Source: Sphingobacterium sp. ML3W
Lineage (GTDB): Bacteria; Bacteroidota; Bacteroidia; Sphingobacteriales; Sphingobacteriaceae
Assembly: GCF_000747525.1 (NCBI RefSeq)
Contig: NZ_CP009278.1
Span: 2,666,001-2,730,000, forward strand
Reading direction: 5' to 3'
Length of the DNA: 64,000 nt
Positions 20,072 through 29,297 of the stretch are shown piece after piece. A program made the translations under genes and the position numbers. Each line of letters starts with the position of its first letter. Within the stretch, counting starts at the first letter, position 1. The notes below the pieces were generated by a model, which saw nothing but the letters and a program-made list of their open reading frames with translations, was not told the origin of the DNA and made no database searches.

Positions 20072-20106
20072 AAAAAAAGCTTAGCATGTTATATGCTAAG
20101 CTTTTT
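20072..20106. terminator. Bidirectional terminator
   Basis: Perfect inverted repeat AAAAAAGCTTAGCAT / ATGCTAAGCTTTTTT with a 5-base loop, between the convergent astacin relic and lgt. Confidence 0.88.
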
Positions 20107-20133
20107 TGAAATATAGATATAGTAATCGTGTTC

Positions 20134-20958
20134 TTAACGTTTCAATGTTTTAGGCTTTCTAAAGATGAAATATAAACCTCCTAATATAAATGGAATACTT
20201 AAAAGCTGTCCCATATTTAATGCCATCCCTTGTTCAAATTCTTCTTGGTCAATCTTGAAGCTTTCTAAGTATAATCGAGCTGAGAAGAGCAACACAAAGA
20301 AGATACCCATTAATGCACCAGGTTTTTGCATCTTTTTATTTTTAAATAGGTATACAATAATAAAGAAGATGATAATGTAAGCAATCGCTTCATAAAGTTG
20401 GCCAGGATGACGTGGAATTTGGTCAACATGATCAAATATAATAGCCCATGGTTTATCTGTCGGTGTACCGATAATTTCGGAGTTGAAAAAATTACCTATT
20501 CGAATGAAGGCACCCGCTATCGGAACAACTACCACTAGTCGATCTGCCAACCACAGAAAATCAGTTTTTGTCTTCCGGCAGAATAGATATAATGCAGTAA
20601 GGATACCGATCGCGCCGCCATGACTTGCTAAACCTGCAAAACCTGTCATTTGAAATTGACCGTTTACGAAACGGAATGGTAATACCATTTCCAGTAAATG
20701 ATCTTTATAGTAATCGAACTCGTAAAAAAGACAATGTCCGAGTCTGGCACCTATTAATGTTCCTAGAAATATATATATACTCAATTGATCCAGTAATTCT
20801 TGACTCTTATTTTCGTTTCTGAATATTTTGAGCATAATCATATACGATACTGCAAATGCGGCTAACCAGCATAAAGCATAATATCGAAGACCAAAGCTGC
20901 CTATCTTAAATATTTCAGGATCTAAATTCCAATGTATGACGCTGAATAAATTCTCCAT
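20134..20958 (-). CDS. lgt: Phosphatidylglycerol-prolipoprotein diacylglyceryl transferase
   Basis: Inner-membrane enzyme that attaches diacylglycerol to the lipobox Cys of prolipoproteins, the first step of lipoprotein maturation. The 274 residues have about seven membrane segments. They include the family signature AFIRIGNFFNSEIIG and the conserved SHGGAIG and RPGQLYEA-like (RHPGQLYEA) segments. It would process the several lipoproteins encoded in this window. It is a single gene facing a bidirectional terminator. Confidence 0.96.
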   Translation of the reverse strand: MENLFSVIHWNLDPEIFKIGSFGLRYYALCWLAAFAVSYMIMLKIFRNENKSQELLDQLSIYIFLGTLIGARLGHCLFYEFDYYKDHLLEMVLPFRFVNGQFQMTGFAGLASHGGAIGILTALYLFCRKTKTDFLWLADRLVVVVPIAGAFIRIGNFFNSEIIGTPTDKPWAIIFDHVDQIPRHPGQLYEAIAYIIIFFIIVYLFKNKKMQKPGALMGIFFVLLFSARLYLESFKIDQEEFEQGMALNMGQLLSIPFILGGLYFIFRKPKTLKR

Positions 20959-21288
20959 ATTGTTTAATTATTTTTTTTCAAGCGTAAACTTAGATAAATT
21001 TGGTTGGATTCACGATATAATTACGTGGATATAAACGTAAAAATATTCGTTCATGATCTGTTATTTTTCGGCAATCATGATTGCGCTGCAGATATTCGTC
21101 AGTTTCTCAGAATTTGGTCGTTTGTGTTTTATTTAATACGCGTAGAAACATTCTTTCCCTATCTTCATCATATAGAATCGTATAAAAAGTCGCACAAATG
21201 CCCCTTAATTTGCCCAAGATTAAAGAAATTCAAATTTTACTTTTGTCGTTAGTATTATTTTTCATAATTTGACATCGGTAATTAAATA
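20959..21288. other. Intergenic region between lgt and the M42 peptidase gene
   Basis: 330 bases between divergent genes. An open frame at 21004-21252 has no family resemblance and an unlikely Phe/Cys/Arg-rich composition, so I do not call it. No RNA gene or clear promoter was recognised, although TAAATTTG occurs at 20995-21002. Confidence 0.5.
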
Positions 21289-22410
21289 ATGAGCATGGCA
21301 GATAAGAAGAAGAAAGAAAGTAAACATATTTCAATAGTAACAAAGGATTCGGTCTCTTTTTTTGAAAAGTATATTAATAACCCTTCACCAACAGGATTTG
21401 AATGGGAGGGACAACGACTTTGGTTAGATTATCTAAAGCCTTATGTCGATGAAACATTTACGGATAATTACGGCACAGCAGTTGGCGTAATTAATCCAGA
21501 AGCTGAATATAAGGTGGTGATTGAAGCGCATGCGGATGAAATTTCGTGGTTCGTAAACTATATCACTAAAGATGGATTGATTTATGTAATCCGTAATGGT
21601 GGCTCAGACCATCAGATTGCACCATCAAAAAAAGTAAATATTCATACGGATAAAGGAATTGTAAAAGCGGTATTTGGATGGCCAGCCATCCATACACGTT
21701 CCGGTGAAAAAGAGGAAGCACCTACATTAAAGAATATCTTTTTGGATTGTGGATGTATTTCTAAAGAAGAAGTAGAAGCTTTAGGTGTTCATGTAGGATG
21801 TGTTATTACCTACGAAGATGAATTTAGTATATTAAACGACCGTTATTATGTAGGCCGTGCGATGGATAATCGTGCCGGTGGATTTATGATTGCTGAAGTT
21901 GCTCGTTTACTAAAGGAAAACAAGAAAAAACTTCCTTTTGGATTATATATCGTTAATTCTGTTCAAGAAGAAATTGGTTTACGTGGCGCAGAAATGATTG
22001 CCCAAAGAATCAAACCTAATGTAGCGATTGTGACAGATGTAACGCATGATACCCAAACTCCTATGATCAATAAAATCACGCAAGGTGATTTATCGTCAGG
22101 AGCAGGGCCAGTCTTGTCATATGCGCCTGCTGTTCAGATTAATTTAAATAAATTGCTTGTTCAGGTTGCTGAAAAGAATGGAATTCCATTCCAGCGTCAA
22201 GCTTCATCGCGTTCTACCGGAACAGACACAGATGCTTTTGCTTATAGTAATGGCGGTGTACCTTCAGCATTGATTTCATTACCTTTACGTTACATGCACA
22301 CAACTGTAGAGATGGTTCATAAAGAAGATGTAGATAATGTCATCCGCTTGATTTATGAAACCTTGTTAAATATTGAAGCAGGACAAGATTTTAGAACATT
22401 TAGCAAATAA
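21289..22410 (+). CDS. M42 family metallopeptidase (glutamyl aminopeptidase/FrvX-like)
   Basis: 373-residue cytosolic dinuclear zinc aminopeptidase of the tetrahedral (TET) type. Visible metal and catalytic residues: His in EAHADEISW, bridging Asp in RAMDNRAGG, the Glu pair in VQEEIGLRGA, Asp in VTDVTHDT, and the C-terminal His in MHTTVEMVH. The PSPTGFE segment near residue 30 is typical of M42. It probably trims peptides released by larger proteases. ATGs at 21289 and 21295 both fit. A DUF3467 gene follows after 35 bases. Confidence 0.94.
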   Translation: MSMADKKKKESKHISIVTKDSVSFFEKYINNPSPTGFEWEGQRLWLDYLKPYVDETFTDNYGTAVGVINPEAEYKVVIEAHADEISWFVNYITKDGLIYVIRNGGSDHQIAPSKKVNIHTDKGIVKAVFGWPAIHTRSGEKEEAPTLKNIFLDCGCISKEEVEALGVHVGCVITYEDEFSILNDRYYVGRAMDNRAGGFMIAEVARLLKENKKKLPFGLYIVNSVQEEIGLRGAEMIAQRIKPNVAIVTDVTHDTQTPMINKITQGDLSSGAGPVLSYAPAVQINLNKLLVQVAEKNGIPFQRQASSRSTGTDTDAFAYSNGGVPSALISLPLRYMHTTVEMVHKEDVDNVIRLIYETLLNIEAGQDFRTFSK

Positions 22411-22445
22411 TTAGAAACTTATATTAAATACTTATAATAAATTTT

Positions 22446-22778
22446 ATGGAAAATAATCAAAATCAGAACGAATTGAGTATCGAGTTGACCGAAGAAGTAG
22501 CTGAAGGAATCTACTCAAATCTAGCGATCATAACGCATTCAAACACAGAGTTTGTGATTGACTTCGTACGTGTGATGCCAGGTGTTCCGAAAGCTAAAGT
22601 GAAATCTAGAATCGTTTTGACGCCTGAACATGCTAAACGTTTGTTAGGTGCATTACAAGATAATGTAACTCGCTTTGAAGCGATTGCAGCAGCAGGAAAT
22701 CAAACTAGTGATGCGCAAGTAATCGGCGGCGACCCAACAGTTGCTTTCCCTTTTGGTGGCACAACTGGTCAAGCATAG
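22446..22778 (+). CDS. DUF3467 family protein
   Basis: 110 residues, soluble, resembling DUF3467, a small beta-rich family of unknown function widespread in Bacteroidota. Characteristic stretches are YSNLAIITHSNTEFVIDFVRVMPG and the VLTPEHAKRLLGALQDNV helix. The C-terminus is Gly-rich. It sits 35 bases after the M42 gene and ahead of a terminator, so the two form a likely operon. Confidence 0.88.
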   Translation: MENNQNQNELSIELTEEVAEGIYSNLAIITHSNTEFVIDFVRVMPGVPKAKVKSRIVLTPEHAKRLLGALQDNVTRFEAIAAAGNQTSDAQVIGGDPTVAFPFGGTTGQA

Positions 22779-22818
22779 TTTTTTCGGTATTAGTAATACA
22801 CCGATAATATACGCTTAT

Positions 22819-22855
22819 AAAAGAGTTAAGACTTAATTGTCTTAGCTCTTTTTCT
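22819..22855 (+). terminator. Terminator after DUF3467
   Basis: Stem AAAGAGTTAAGAC / GTCTTAGCTCTTT with one G-U pair and a T-rich tail. Confidence 0.75.
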
Positions 22856-22999
22856 TTATAAGAGCTAAAGAGCAATAGCTACAGACAATGACAGTCTATT
22901 GTATCTTATTATAAATAGATTTTTTGAAGTTATTTTAACCAGCCAGAACATGATTTAGGATTGATTTTTGTATATTGATGGAAACTAATTTTGATTTAT

Positions 23000-24508
23000 A
23001 TGGATATTCAAGTCAGAAACTTGACAAAAAAAGACTATGTTGATTTGAAGAGCTCCATGACCGAAGCTTATCAGGGGGTAGGCGAAATCTGGACGCGCGA
23101 GAATATTGTTGACTTAATTGACTTATTTCCAGAAGGACAATTGTGTGTGGAGGTTGACGGTCATGTTGTGGCTTGTGCTTTGTCCATTATTCTCAATTCG
23201 AAGAAGAGTAATATTTTTGATAGTTATTATGAAATCATCGATGATGGTAAATTTTCAAAACATACCAATGATGGAGATACTCTTTATGGTATAGAAGTAT
23301 TTGTTCACCCAGACCATCGTGCCCTTCGGCTTGGAAGACGGTTATATGATTCGCGAAAGGAATTATGCGAACAAATGAACTTAAAATCTATCGTGGCAGG
23401 TGGTCGGATTCCAAATTACCACAACTACTCGGATAAGATGAGTCCGAGAACATATATTGAAAAAGTCAAAAGAAAGGAGATTTATGATCCAACACTCACT
23501 TTTCAACTGTCCAACGATTTTCATGTCAAAAAAATATTAAAACATTATTTGCCTGAAGACTCCGAGTCTATGGAGTTTGCAACTCTATTAGAATGGAACA
23601 ACATTTATTACGAATCGGAAACACGCTCTATTTCAACAACCAAGCAGACGATCAGATTGGGATTGGTTCAGTGGCAGATGCGCCTTTTTGATAATATAGA
23701 AGCGTTTTATGACCAAATAGAATTTTTTGTCGATACGGTAAGTGATTATGGAACGGATTTCATTATGTTTCCAGAATTCTTCAATTCACCTTTGATGAGT
23801 CCTTATAATGAACTTCCAGAACGCATGGCGATGGAAAAATTAGCCGAAAAAACGGCGGAAATTATCGATAAAATCCAACAGTTTGCAGTTTCCTACAATA
23901 TCAATATTATTGCAGGGTCTATGCCAATCATGGAAAATAAAAAACTTTATAATATATCGTATCTCTGTCATCGCAATGGTAAACTGGATTCTTTTAAGAA
24001 GATACATATCACTCCTAATGAATCGAAATATTACGGTATGGTCGGAGGGAGTGAAGTAAAGGTATTTGATACAGATTGTGGTAAAGTTGGACTACTAATC
24101 TGCTATGACGTAGAATTTCCCGAATTGAGCCGTATTTTAGCAGATCAAGGAATGCAAATCTTGTTTGTTCCTTTTATGACCGATACACAGAATGGTTACA
24201 TACGTGTACGGAGTTGCGCACAGGCGCGAGCAATTGAAAATGAATGTTATGTAGCTATTGCGGGTTCGGTTGGTAATCTGCCTCGGGTAAATAATATGGA
24301 TATTCAGTATTCACAATCTGCTGTTTTTACACCTTCGGATTTCGCTTTTCCAAATAATGCAATTAAAGCAGAGGCGACTCCGAATACTGAAATGGTACTG
24401 ATTGCCGATGTGGATCTTTATGCACTTCGTGATTTACATGAATACGGGACCGTAAAAGTGATGAAGGATCGGCGTAAGGATTTGTACGAAGTTAAGTTGT
24501 TAAAATAA
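23000..24508 (+). CDS. GNAT acetyltransferase-nitrilase (carbon-nitrogen hydrolase) fusion
   Basis: 502 residues from the ATG at 23000; the frame also opens at a TTG 9 bases upstream. Residues 1 to about 190 are a GNAT domain with the acetyl-CoA motif VHPDHRALRLGRRLYD. Residues about 215-500 are a nitrilase-superfamily hydrolase with catalytic Glu in MFPEFFNSP, Lys in KKIHITPNE and Cys in LLICYDVEFPE, so the triad is complete. Such two-domain proteins are known in many bacteria, but the substrate is not established. TAATTTTG at 22986-22993 could be its promoter box. A terminator lies between it and the convergent cold-shock gene. Confidence 0.94.
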   Translation: MDIQVRNLTKKDYVDLKSSMTEAYQGVGEIWTRENIVDLIDLFPEGQLCVEVDGHVVACALSIILNSKKSNIFDSYYEIIDDGKFSKHTNDGDTLYGIEVFVHPDHRALRLGRRLYDSRKELCEQMNLKSIVAGGRIPNYHNYSDKMSPRTYIEKVKRKEIYDPTLTFQLSNDFHVKKILKHYLPEDSESMEFATLLEWNNIYYESETRSISTTKQTIRLGLVQWQMRLFDNIEAFYDQIEFFVDTVSDYGTDFIMFPEFFNSPLMSPYNELPERMAMEKLAEKTAEIIDKIQQFAVSYNINIIAGSMPIMENKKLYNISYLCHRNGKLDSFKKIHITPNESKYYGMVGGSEVKVFDTDCGKVGLLICYDVEFPELSRILADQGMQILFVPFMTDTQNGYIRVRSCAQARAIENECYVAIAGSVGNLPRVNNMDIQYSQSAVFTPSDFAFPNNAIKAEATPNTEMVLIADVDLYALRDLHEYGTVKVMKDRRKDLYEVKLLK

Positions 24509-24517
24509 TATAATGAC

Positions 24518-24553
24518 AAAAAAAGGGGATTTAATTAATTAAATCCCCTTTTC
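24518..24553. terminator. Bidirectional terminator
   Basis: Stem AAAAGGGGATTTAATT / AATTAAATCCCCTTTT, nearly loopless, between convergent genes. Confidence 0.8.
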
Positions 24554-24572
24554 CTATGTTATCCTTTAAATG

Positions 24573-25022
24573 TTATTTTTGTAATTTAACATTTACGGCA
24601 TTCATACCTTTTAATCCTTTTTCTGTTTCAAAAGTTACTTTGTCATTCTCTTTAACAGCGTCAATCAGACCATTAACGTGGAAAAATATTTTATCCTGAG
24701 TTTTTAGATCACGTATGAAACCAAAACCTTTGTCTGTATTGTAAAAATTCACAATACCAGATTTAATTAAATCTTCTGGGTTTGCTTCATATTTAGCAGT
24801 TGATATTGCGATATCTTCTACATTAATTTTCTGTTTTTTTGTTGGATCAGGAGGAGTTGTAGTTATGTTTCCATATTCATCAACATATACAAACATTTCT
24901 TCTAAACTTTTACCTTTGTCGGTATTGTTTTTTCTCTCTTCTTTCTTTTGCTCCTTATCTTGTTTCTTTTTTAACTTTTTTTTCTCTTTTTCTTTTTTGC
25001 TGAAACTTTCTGAACTACTCAT
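24573..25022 (-). CDS. Cold-shock-domain protein with a Lys/Glu-rich N-terminal extension
   Basis: 149 residues. The last 65 form a cold-shock domain with RNP1-like KGFGFIRD and RNP2-like KIFFHVNGL. Residues 1 to about 40 are an almost pure Lys/Glu/Asn stretch, likely disordered and nucleic-acid-binding. Ordinary CspA proteins are about 70 residues, so the protein is double length. In RNP2 the usual VFVHF is IFFHV. It probably acts as an RNA chaperone or translation-associated RNA-binding protein. It is monocistronic. Confidence 0.92.
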   Translation of the reverse strand: MSSSESFSKKEKEKKKLKKKQDKEQKKEERKNNTDKGKSLEEMFVYVDEYGNITTTPPDPTKKQKINVEDIAISTAKYEANPEDLIKSGIVNFYNTDKGFGFIRDLKTQDKIFFHVNGLIDAVKENDKVTFETEKGLKGMNAVNVKLQK

Positions 25023-25247
25023 TTATTTATTTAAAATTAATATTAAACCATATTAAACTACTGAATCTGCGGCAGTTTAAGTAAACAAAAGTCATCGCAT
25101 TAAATAAATTCAAAAGGTGAAAGCCATATCTCGAATTAAGATAAATTGAAATGTTTTAAAACGTAAGGACTCTGCTTAATGTCACAAATATACTAAAAAA
25201 TAGTGAAGATTACATTTTATTCATAAAAATTACGTCGAAATAACAAA

Positions 25248-25820
25248 TTAATTTAAGCTTGGTAATTGTGGGAAATTGGCAACATGGGCATACTTCGCAC
25301 CCAAACTTATAACAGCCTCTTTCCAAAGTAGTTCGGTGTCTTTCTCAAAGACTAATGCAGCGGAAAATTTATTCTGAACTGCCCAACTATTTTCTTTGAT
25401 TTCCTTATCTAATTGGCCTGATTGCCAGCCTGAATACCCCAAGAAAAATTTGATATCTTCTTGATTTATCTTATTTTCATTTATTAAGCTAAATAATAAT
25501 TCTGCATCTCCTCCAAAATATATATTATCATTTATTTCCTCCCCACTTAGAAGTAAATCAAAACGGGAGTGGATAAAAAATAACTCATTCTGGGAAACGG
25601 GCCCACCTATATGTAAAGGAAAAGTACATGTTGCGATTTCTCTGATTAAATCTCCAACACAACCAATAACCTTATGATTGAGAATAAATCCTAAGGTTGT
25701 GTCCTGAGAATCGTGATCACATAATAGGATGACCGACCGTTCAAAATTTGGGTCGAGCATAAAAGGTTCTGATATTAATAAACAGCCTGTTTGAGGATCG
25801 AGTTCGTTAAACATTTGCAT
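25248..25820 (-). CDS. YqgE/AlgH family protein (UPF0301)
   Basis: 190-residue soluble protein of the YqgE/AlgH family. Recognisable segments are GCLLISEPFMLDPNFERSVI at the N-terminus, GFILNHK, HIGGPV and FLGYSGWQSGQL. The family function is poorly defined. Start codons at 25820 and 25814 are both possible. It is divergent from pdxH. Confidence 0.93.
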   Translation of the reverse strand: MQMFNELDPQTGCLLISEPFMLDPNFERSVILLCDHDSQDTTLGFILNHKVIGCVGDLIREIATCTFPLHIGGPVSQNELFFIHSRFDLLLSGEEINDNIYFGGDAELLFSLINENKINQEDIKFFLGYSGWQSGQLDKEIKENSWAVQNKFSAALVFEKDTELLWKEAVISLGAKYAHVANFPQLPSLN

Positions 25821-25913
25821 TTGTTTTAGACATATATTACAATAAAATTAATGCCAAAGTCATTTTGATAATTAATTTATACGAGTTTAGTAGATAAAAA
25901 TAAGTGAAATTAG

Positions 25914-25921
25914 TATGTTTG
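25914..25921 (+). promoter_or_regulatory. Candidate -7 box for pdxH-nuoC-nuoD
   Basis: TATGTTTG matches TAnnTTTG and lies 22 bases before the pdxH ATG. The upstream TTTG element is not evident. Confidence 0.35.
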
Positions 25922-25943
25922 TGACATATAAAAATTCAAAGTC

Positions 25944-26597
25944 ATGGCAATCGAACACAAAGATATTGCCGCAATTAGACAAGATTATGCCTTGGGCAAC
26001 CTGTCTGAAAGCGACGTGAGCAATGATCCTTTAGTACAATTTGAAAAATGGTTTAACGAAGCTGTTCATAGTGAGGCTCTTGAACCTAATGCTATGATTT
26101 TGTCTACAGTAGGCGATATGTCATTGCCTTCGTCGCGCGTGGTTTTACTAAAAGATCTAAAAGATAATGGTTTTAGTTTTTTCACTAATTTCAATAGCCG
26201 TAAAGGTACTGAAATGAATGCCAATCCGCATGTGGCGACTCTGTTTTTTTGGCCAGAATTACAACGTCAGGTACGTATAGAAGGACTTATTGAAAAACTA
26301 CCGGAAGAGGATTCTGACGAATATTTTCAATCTAGGCCAAAGGGAAGTCGTCTTGGAGCCATTGCATCACCACAAAGTGAAACAATTCCCAATCGCAGTT
26401 TCCTAGAAGAAAGAGTCGCAAATCTTGCGCACGAATTTGAAAATCAAGAGCTCGTACCGCGTCCTGAGTTTTGGGGAGGTTACTTGATAAAGCCTCTTTA
26501 TATTGAGTTTTGGCAAGGCCGTTCAAGTCGTCTTCATGATAGAATAGCCTTTCAAAAAGTATCTGATTCCTGGAAAATAGTTCGCTTAGCACCTTAA
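25944..26597 (+). CDS. pdxH: Pyridoxamine 5'-phosphate oxidase
   Basis: FMN-dependent cytosolic enzyme that oxidises pyridoxine- or pyridoxamine-5'-phosphate to pyridoxal 5'-phosphate. The 217 residues are typical. Motifs include the FMN/substrate segments PSSRVVLLKDLKDNGFSFFT and NSRKGTEMN, RQVRIEGLIEKLP, and the C-terminal signature EFWQGRSSRLHDRI ending in RLAP. nuoC starts 3 bases after its stop, so pdxH heads a transcript with two respiratory genes. Confidence 0.97.
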   Translation: MAIEHKDIAAIRQDYALGNLSESDVSNDPLVQFEKWFNEAVHSEALEPNAMILSTVGDMSLPSSRVVLLKDLKDNGFSFFTNFNSRKGTEMNANPHVATLFFWPELQRQVRIEGLIEKLPEEDSDEYFQSRPKGSRLGAIASPQSETIPNRSFLEERVANLAHEFENQELVPRPEFWGGYLIKPLYIEFWQGRSSRLHDRIAFQKVSDSWKIVRLAP

Positions 26598-26600
26598 ATA

Positions 26601-27092
26601 ATGAATACGAAAGAAATTTCAACCTTAATCGTTGCCAGATTTGGGGATGAAGCCATTGAGAAAATAGAAGAATCAGGATTGCAATCAGCGATATTCGTGA
26701 ATGCTGCCTTTCTGGAAGAAATTTGTTTTTTTTTACGGGACGAAGAGGGACTCTATTTTGATTTTTTAAATAATATTACGGCTGTTGATCTGAGTGAATT
26801 GGGCTTTATGATTACTTATCATTTGACCTCAATTCCTTATTTACATACATTGGTATTAAAGGTAATGAAGGAAAACAACCGTAATGTTGATCAACTACCA
26901 GAGCTTGCTTCTGTTGCTACGGTATGGAAAACTGCCGACTGGCACGAGCGAGAAGCTTTTGACCTCATGGGAATATTTTTCATCGGCCATCCCGATCTTA
27001 GACGTATCCTACTTCCAGATGACTGGGAGGGATATCCTTTAAGAAAAGACTATCAAGACCCAGAGAGTTATCATGGAATTGCTATTAAATAA
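26601..27092 (+). CDS. nuoC: NADH-quinone oxidoreductase subunit C
   Basis: 163-residue 30-kDa-type subunit of the peripheral arm of complex I. The signature WHEREAFDLMGIFF...HPDLRRILLPDDWEGYPLRKDY is complete. It lies 3 bases after pdxH and 21 bases before nuoD. The rest of the nuo genes are not in this window. Length is normal for the short, unfused NuoC. Confidence 0.96.
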   Translation: MNTKEISTLIVARFGDEAIEKIEESGLQSAIFVNAAFLEEICFFLRDEEGLYFDFLNNITAVDLSELGFMITYHLTSIPYLHTLVLKVMKENNRNVDQLPELASVATVWKTADWHEREAFDLMGIFFIGHPDLRRILLPDDWEGYPLRKDYQDPESYHGIAIK

Positions 27093-27113
27093 ATAAGAAC
27101 TCGATTACTGCAT

Positions 27114-28310
27114 ATGTCGAATACGAAGTACAATGCTGCGTTTAAAAAATACGAAGCACATCTAGAAAGCATTGGTTCACAAGAGATGATCATCAACATG
27201 GGGCCTCAGCATCCTTCAACACATGGTGTTCTGCGCTTACAGTTGATAACTGATGGTGAACTTGTCAAAGAAGTGATTCCGCATTTGGGTTATTTACATC
27301 GTTGCTTTGATAAACATGCAGAATCCATGAGTTATGGTAAAACCATACCGTTCACCGATCGTTTGGACTATTTATCATCCATGAATAATAGCCATGCTTT
27401 TGTTATGGGAGTAGAGCGTATGCTCGGTATTGATGACAAGATTCCAAAAAGAGTGGAGTATATACGGGTATTAGTCTGTGAATTAAATCGCATTGCCTCA
27501 CATTTGATTGGCATCGGTACCTATGGCATTGATATCGGTGCATTTACACCTTTTATGTGGTGCTTTAGAGATCGTGAACATATCATGAATATGTTAGAAT
27601 GGGTTTCAGGCTCACGTATGTTATATAATTACATTTGGGTAGGCGGTTTATTTTATGACCTACCAGTTGGTTTTGAAGAAAGATGTGCTGAATTTGTTAC
27701 CTATTTCAAGCCTAAATTGGTGGAGTTGGATGAGTTGCTAACTGAAAATCAAATATTTATATCAAGAACTGCAAATATTGGCATCCTACCTGCAGATGTT
27801 GCCATCAACTATGGTGTGTCAGGACCGATGCTTCGCGCTTCGGGAATCAAATGGGATTTGAGAAGAATAGATGCCTATTCCGTATATCCAGAAATCGATT
27901 TTGAAATACCTGTTGGAAAAGGTGAAATGGGGAGTTTGGGCGACTGTTGGGATCGGTACAAGATTCGTGTGGATGAGGTAAAGGAATCTGTCAAAATTAT
28001 AGAACAATGTTTAGAGCGTTTATTAAAAGATTTTCCGCGTACCAATACATTTGATCCGCGCGCATTGGTGCCAAAAAAAGTCAACCTTAAAGCCCAGGAT
28101 TATTATGTAAGAGCTGAAAACCCAAAGGGGGAATTAGGTTTTTATTTTGTAACACAGGAAAAATCTGATATCCCTAAACGGGTGAAGGCAAGGGGGCCGA
28201 GCTTTAATAATCTCTCCGTTTTACCTGAACTGGGGAAGGGAAATTTGATTGCCGACTTGATTGCTATATTGGGGTCGATGGATATTGTACTGGGAGAAGT
28301 AGACCGCTAA
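27114..28310 (+). CDS. nuoD: NADH-quinone oxidoreductase subunit D
   Basis: 398-residue 49-kDa subunit of complex I, which forms the quinone-binding site with NuoB. It starts with the [15 protein letters not shown] motif carrying the conserved His residues. [24 protein letters not shown] and the C-terminal [14 protein letters not shown]...[12 protein letters not shown] are also present. It looks intact and functional. The transcript ends after it: the next 239 bases contain a terminator and then an unrelated glycosyltransferase gene. Confidence 0.97.
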   Translation: MSNTKYNAAFKKYEAHLESIGSQEMIINMGPQHPSTHGVLRLQLITDGELVKEVIPHLGYLHRCFDKHAESMSYGKTIPFTDRLDYLSSMNNSHAFVMGVERMLGIDDKIPKRVEYIRVLVCELNRIASHLIGIGTYGIDIGAFTPFMWCFRDREHIMNMLEWVSGSRMLYNYIWVGGLFYDLPVGFEERCAEFVTYFKPKLVELDELLTENQIFISRTANIGILPADVAINYGVSGPMLRASGIKWDLRRIDAYSVYPEIDFEIPVGKGEMGSLGDCWDRYKIRVDEVKESVKIIEQCLERLLKDFPRTNTFDPRALVPKKVNLKAQDYYVRAENPKGELGFYFVTQEKSDIPKRVKARGPSFNNLSVLPELGKGNLIADLIAILGSMDIVLGEVDR

Positions 28311-28426
28311 TCAAGTGGTTTGTAATTTTTGTGTTATCAACAACTATTAAAGGTTTAATAGGTTTTGTTTTACATTCTTTTAGTCTATATTTGTAGTCTC
28401 ATAATTTAAGTTTATAATTGGTTAAT

Positions 28427-28462
28427 AAAAGTCTGCTATTGCAAAATAGCGGACTTTTTATT
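28427..28462 (+). terminator. Terminator upstream of the glycosyltransferase gene
   Basis: Stem AAAAGTCTGCTATT / AATAGCGGACTTTT with one U-G pair, a 4-base loop and a T-rich tail. It would end the pdxH-nuoC-nuoD transcript. Confidence 0.78.
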
Positions 28463-28549
28463 TTCCATCCATCTGCCATTAATGATCCAATAGGTCAATA
28501 AGAATCCCAATAAAATTAGTAACTTTACAGCATACAAAATGTTTATAAA

Positions 28550-29275
28550 GTGGCCGATAGTTTAGTTATCATACCTACATACAACGAGAAGGAGAACATC
28601 GAAAAAATAATTCGTAAAGTATGCTCTCTTCCCGTACCCTTTCATATTTTAATTGTCGATGACGGTTCTCCTGATGGAACAGCTAACATCGTGAAATCAC
28701 TTCAAGATGAATTTCATGAATGCTTGTTTATTGAAGAACGTAAAGGAAAGTTGGGCTTAGGCACTGCTTACATACATGGATTTAAATGGGCTTTACAACG
28801 AGAATATGAATTCATATTTGAAATGGATGCTGATTTTAGCCATAATCCGGATGACTTGATTCGCCTACGTCAAAACTGTATAGCAAATGCCGACATGAGT
28901 ATTGGTTCTCGTTATATCAAAGGTGTAAATGTAGTGAATTGGCCCATGAGTAGGGTGTTGATGTCATATTTTGCTTCTGTTTATGTACGTTTTGTAACAG
29001 GCATTGACATTCAGGACGCTACCGCGGGTTTTGTGTGTTTTAGGAGAAGAGTATTAGAGCGAATACCACTTGATAAAATTAGGTTCGTTGGCTATGCATT
29101 TCAAATTGAAATGAAGTTTACCGCGATTAAATATGGTTTTAAAGTAGATGAGGTACCTATTATATTTACTGATCGTACAGAGGGAACTTCAAAAATGAGC
29201 ACAAGTATTTTTAAAGAAGCTTTTTTCGGTGTTATCCAATTGAAAATTTCTAGTTGGACGCGAAAATATAAATAA
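28550..29275 (+). CDS. Polyprenol monophosphomannose synthase (GT2, DPM1-like)
   Basis: 241-residue cytosolic-face glycosyltransferase of family GT2, without membrane segments. The order [38 protein letters not shown] and [13 protein letters not shown] matches bacterial and archaeal Dpm1-type enzymes, which make polyprenyl-phosphate-mannose or a related sugar. The start is a GTG at 28550: no in-frame ATG precedes the conserved VIIPTYNE strand, and the ATG at 28539 is out of frame. ruvB follows after 22 bases, so co-transcription is likely. Confidence 0.92.
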   Translation: MADSLVIIPTYNEKENIEKIIRKVCSLPVPFHILIVDDGSPDGTANIVKSLQDEFHECLFIEERKGKLGLGTAYIHGFKWALQREYEFIFEMDADFSHNPDDLIRLRQNCIANADMSIGSRYIKGVNVVNWPMSRVLMSYFASVYVRFVTGIDIQDATAGFVCFRRRVLERIPLDKIRFVGYAFQIEMKFTAIKYGFKVDEVPIIFTDRTEGTSKMSTSIFKEAFFGVIQLKISSWTRKYK

Positions 29276-29297
29276 ATCGAATAAAAGGAGAGCGTAC

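Noticed and set aside
21004..21252. 82-residue open frame upstream of the M42 peptidase gene
   Set aside because: No family resemblance, unusual Phe/Cys/His/Arg composition and no promoter or start context; it looks like chance in AT-rich sequence.
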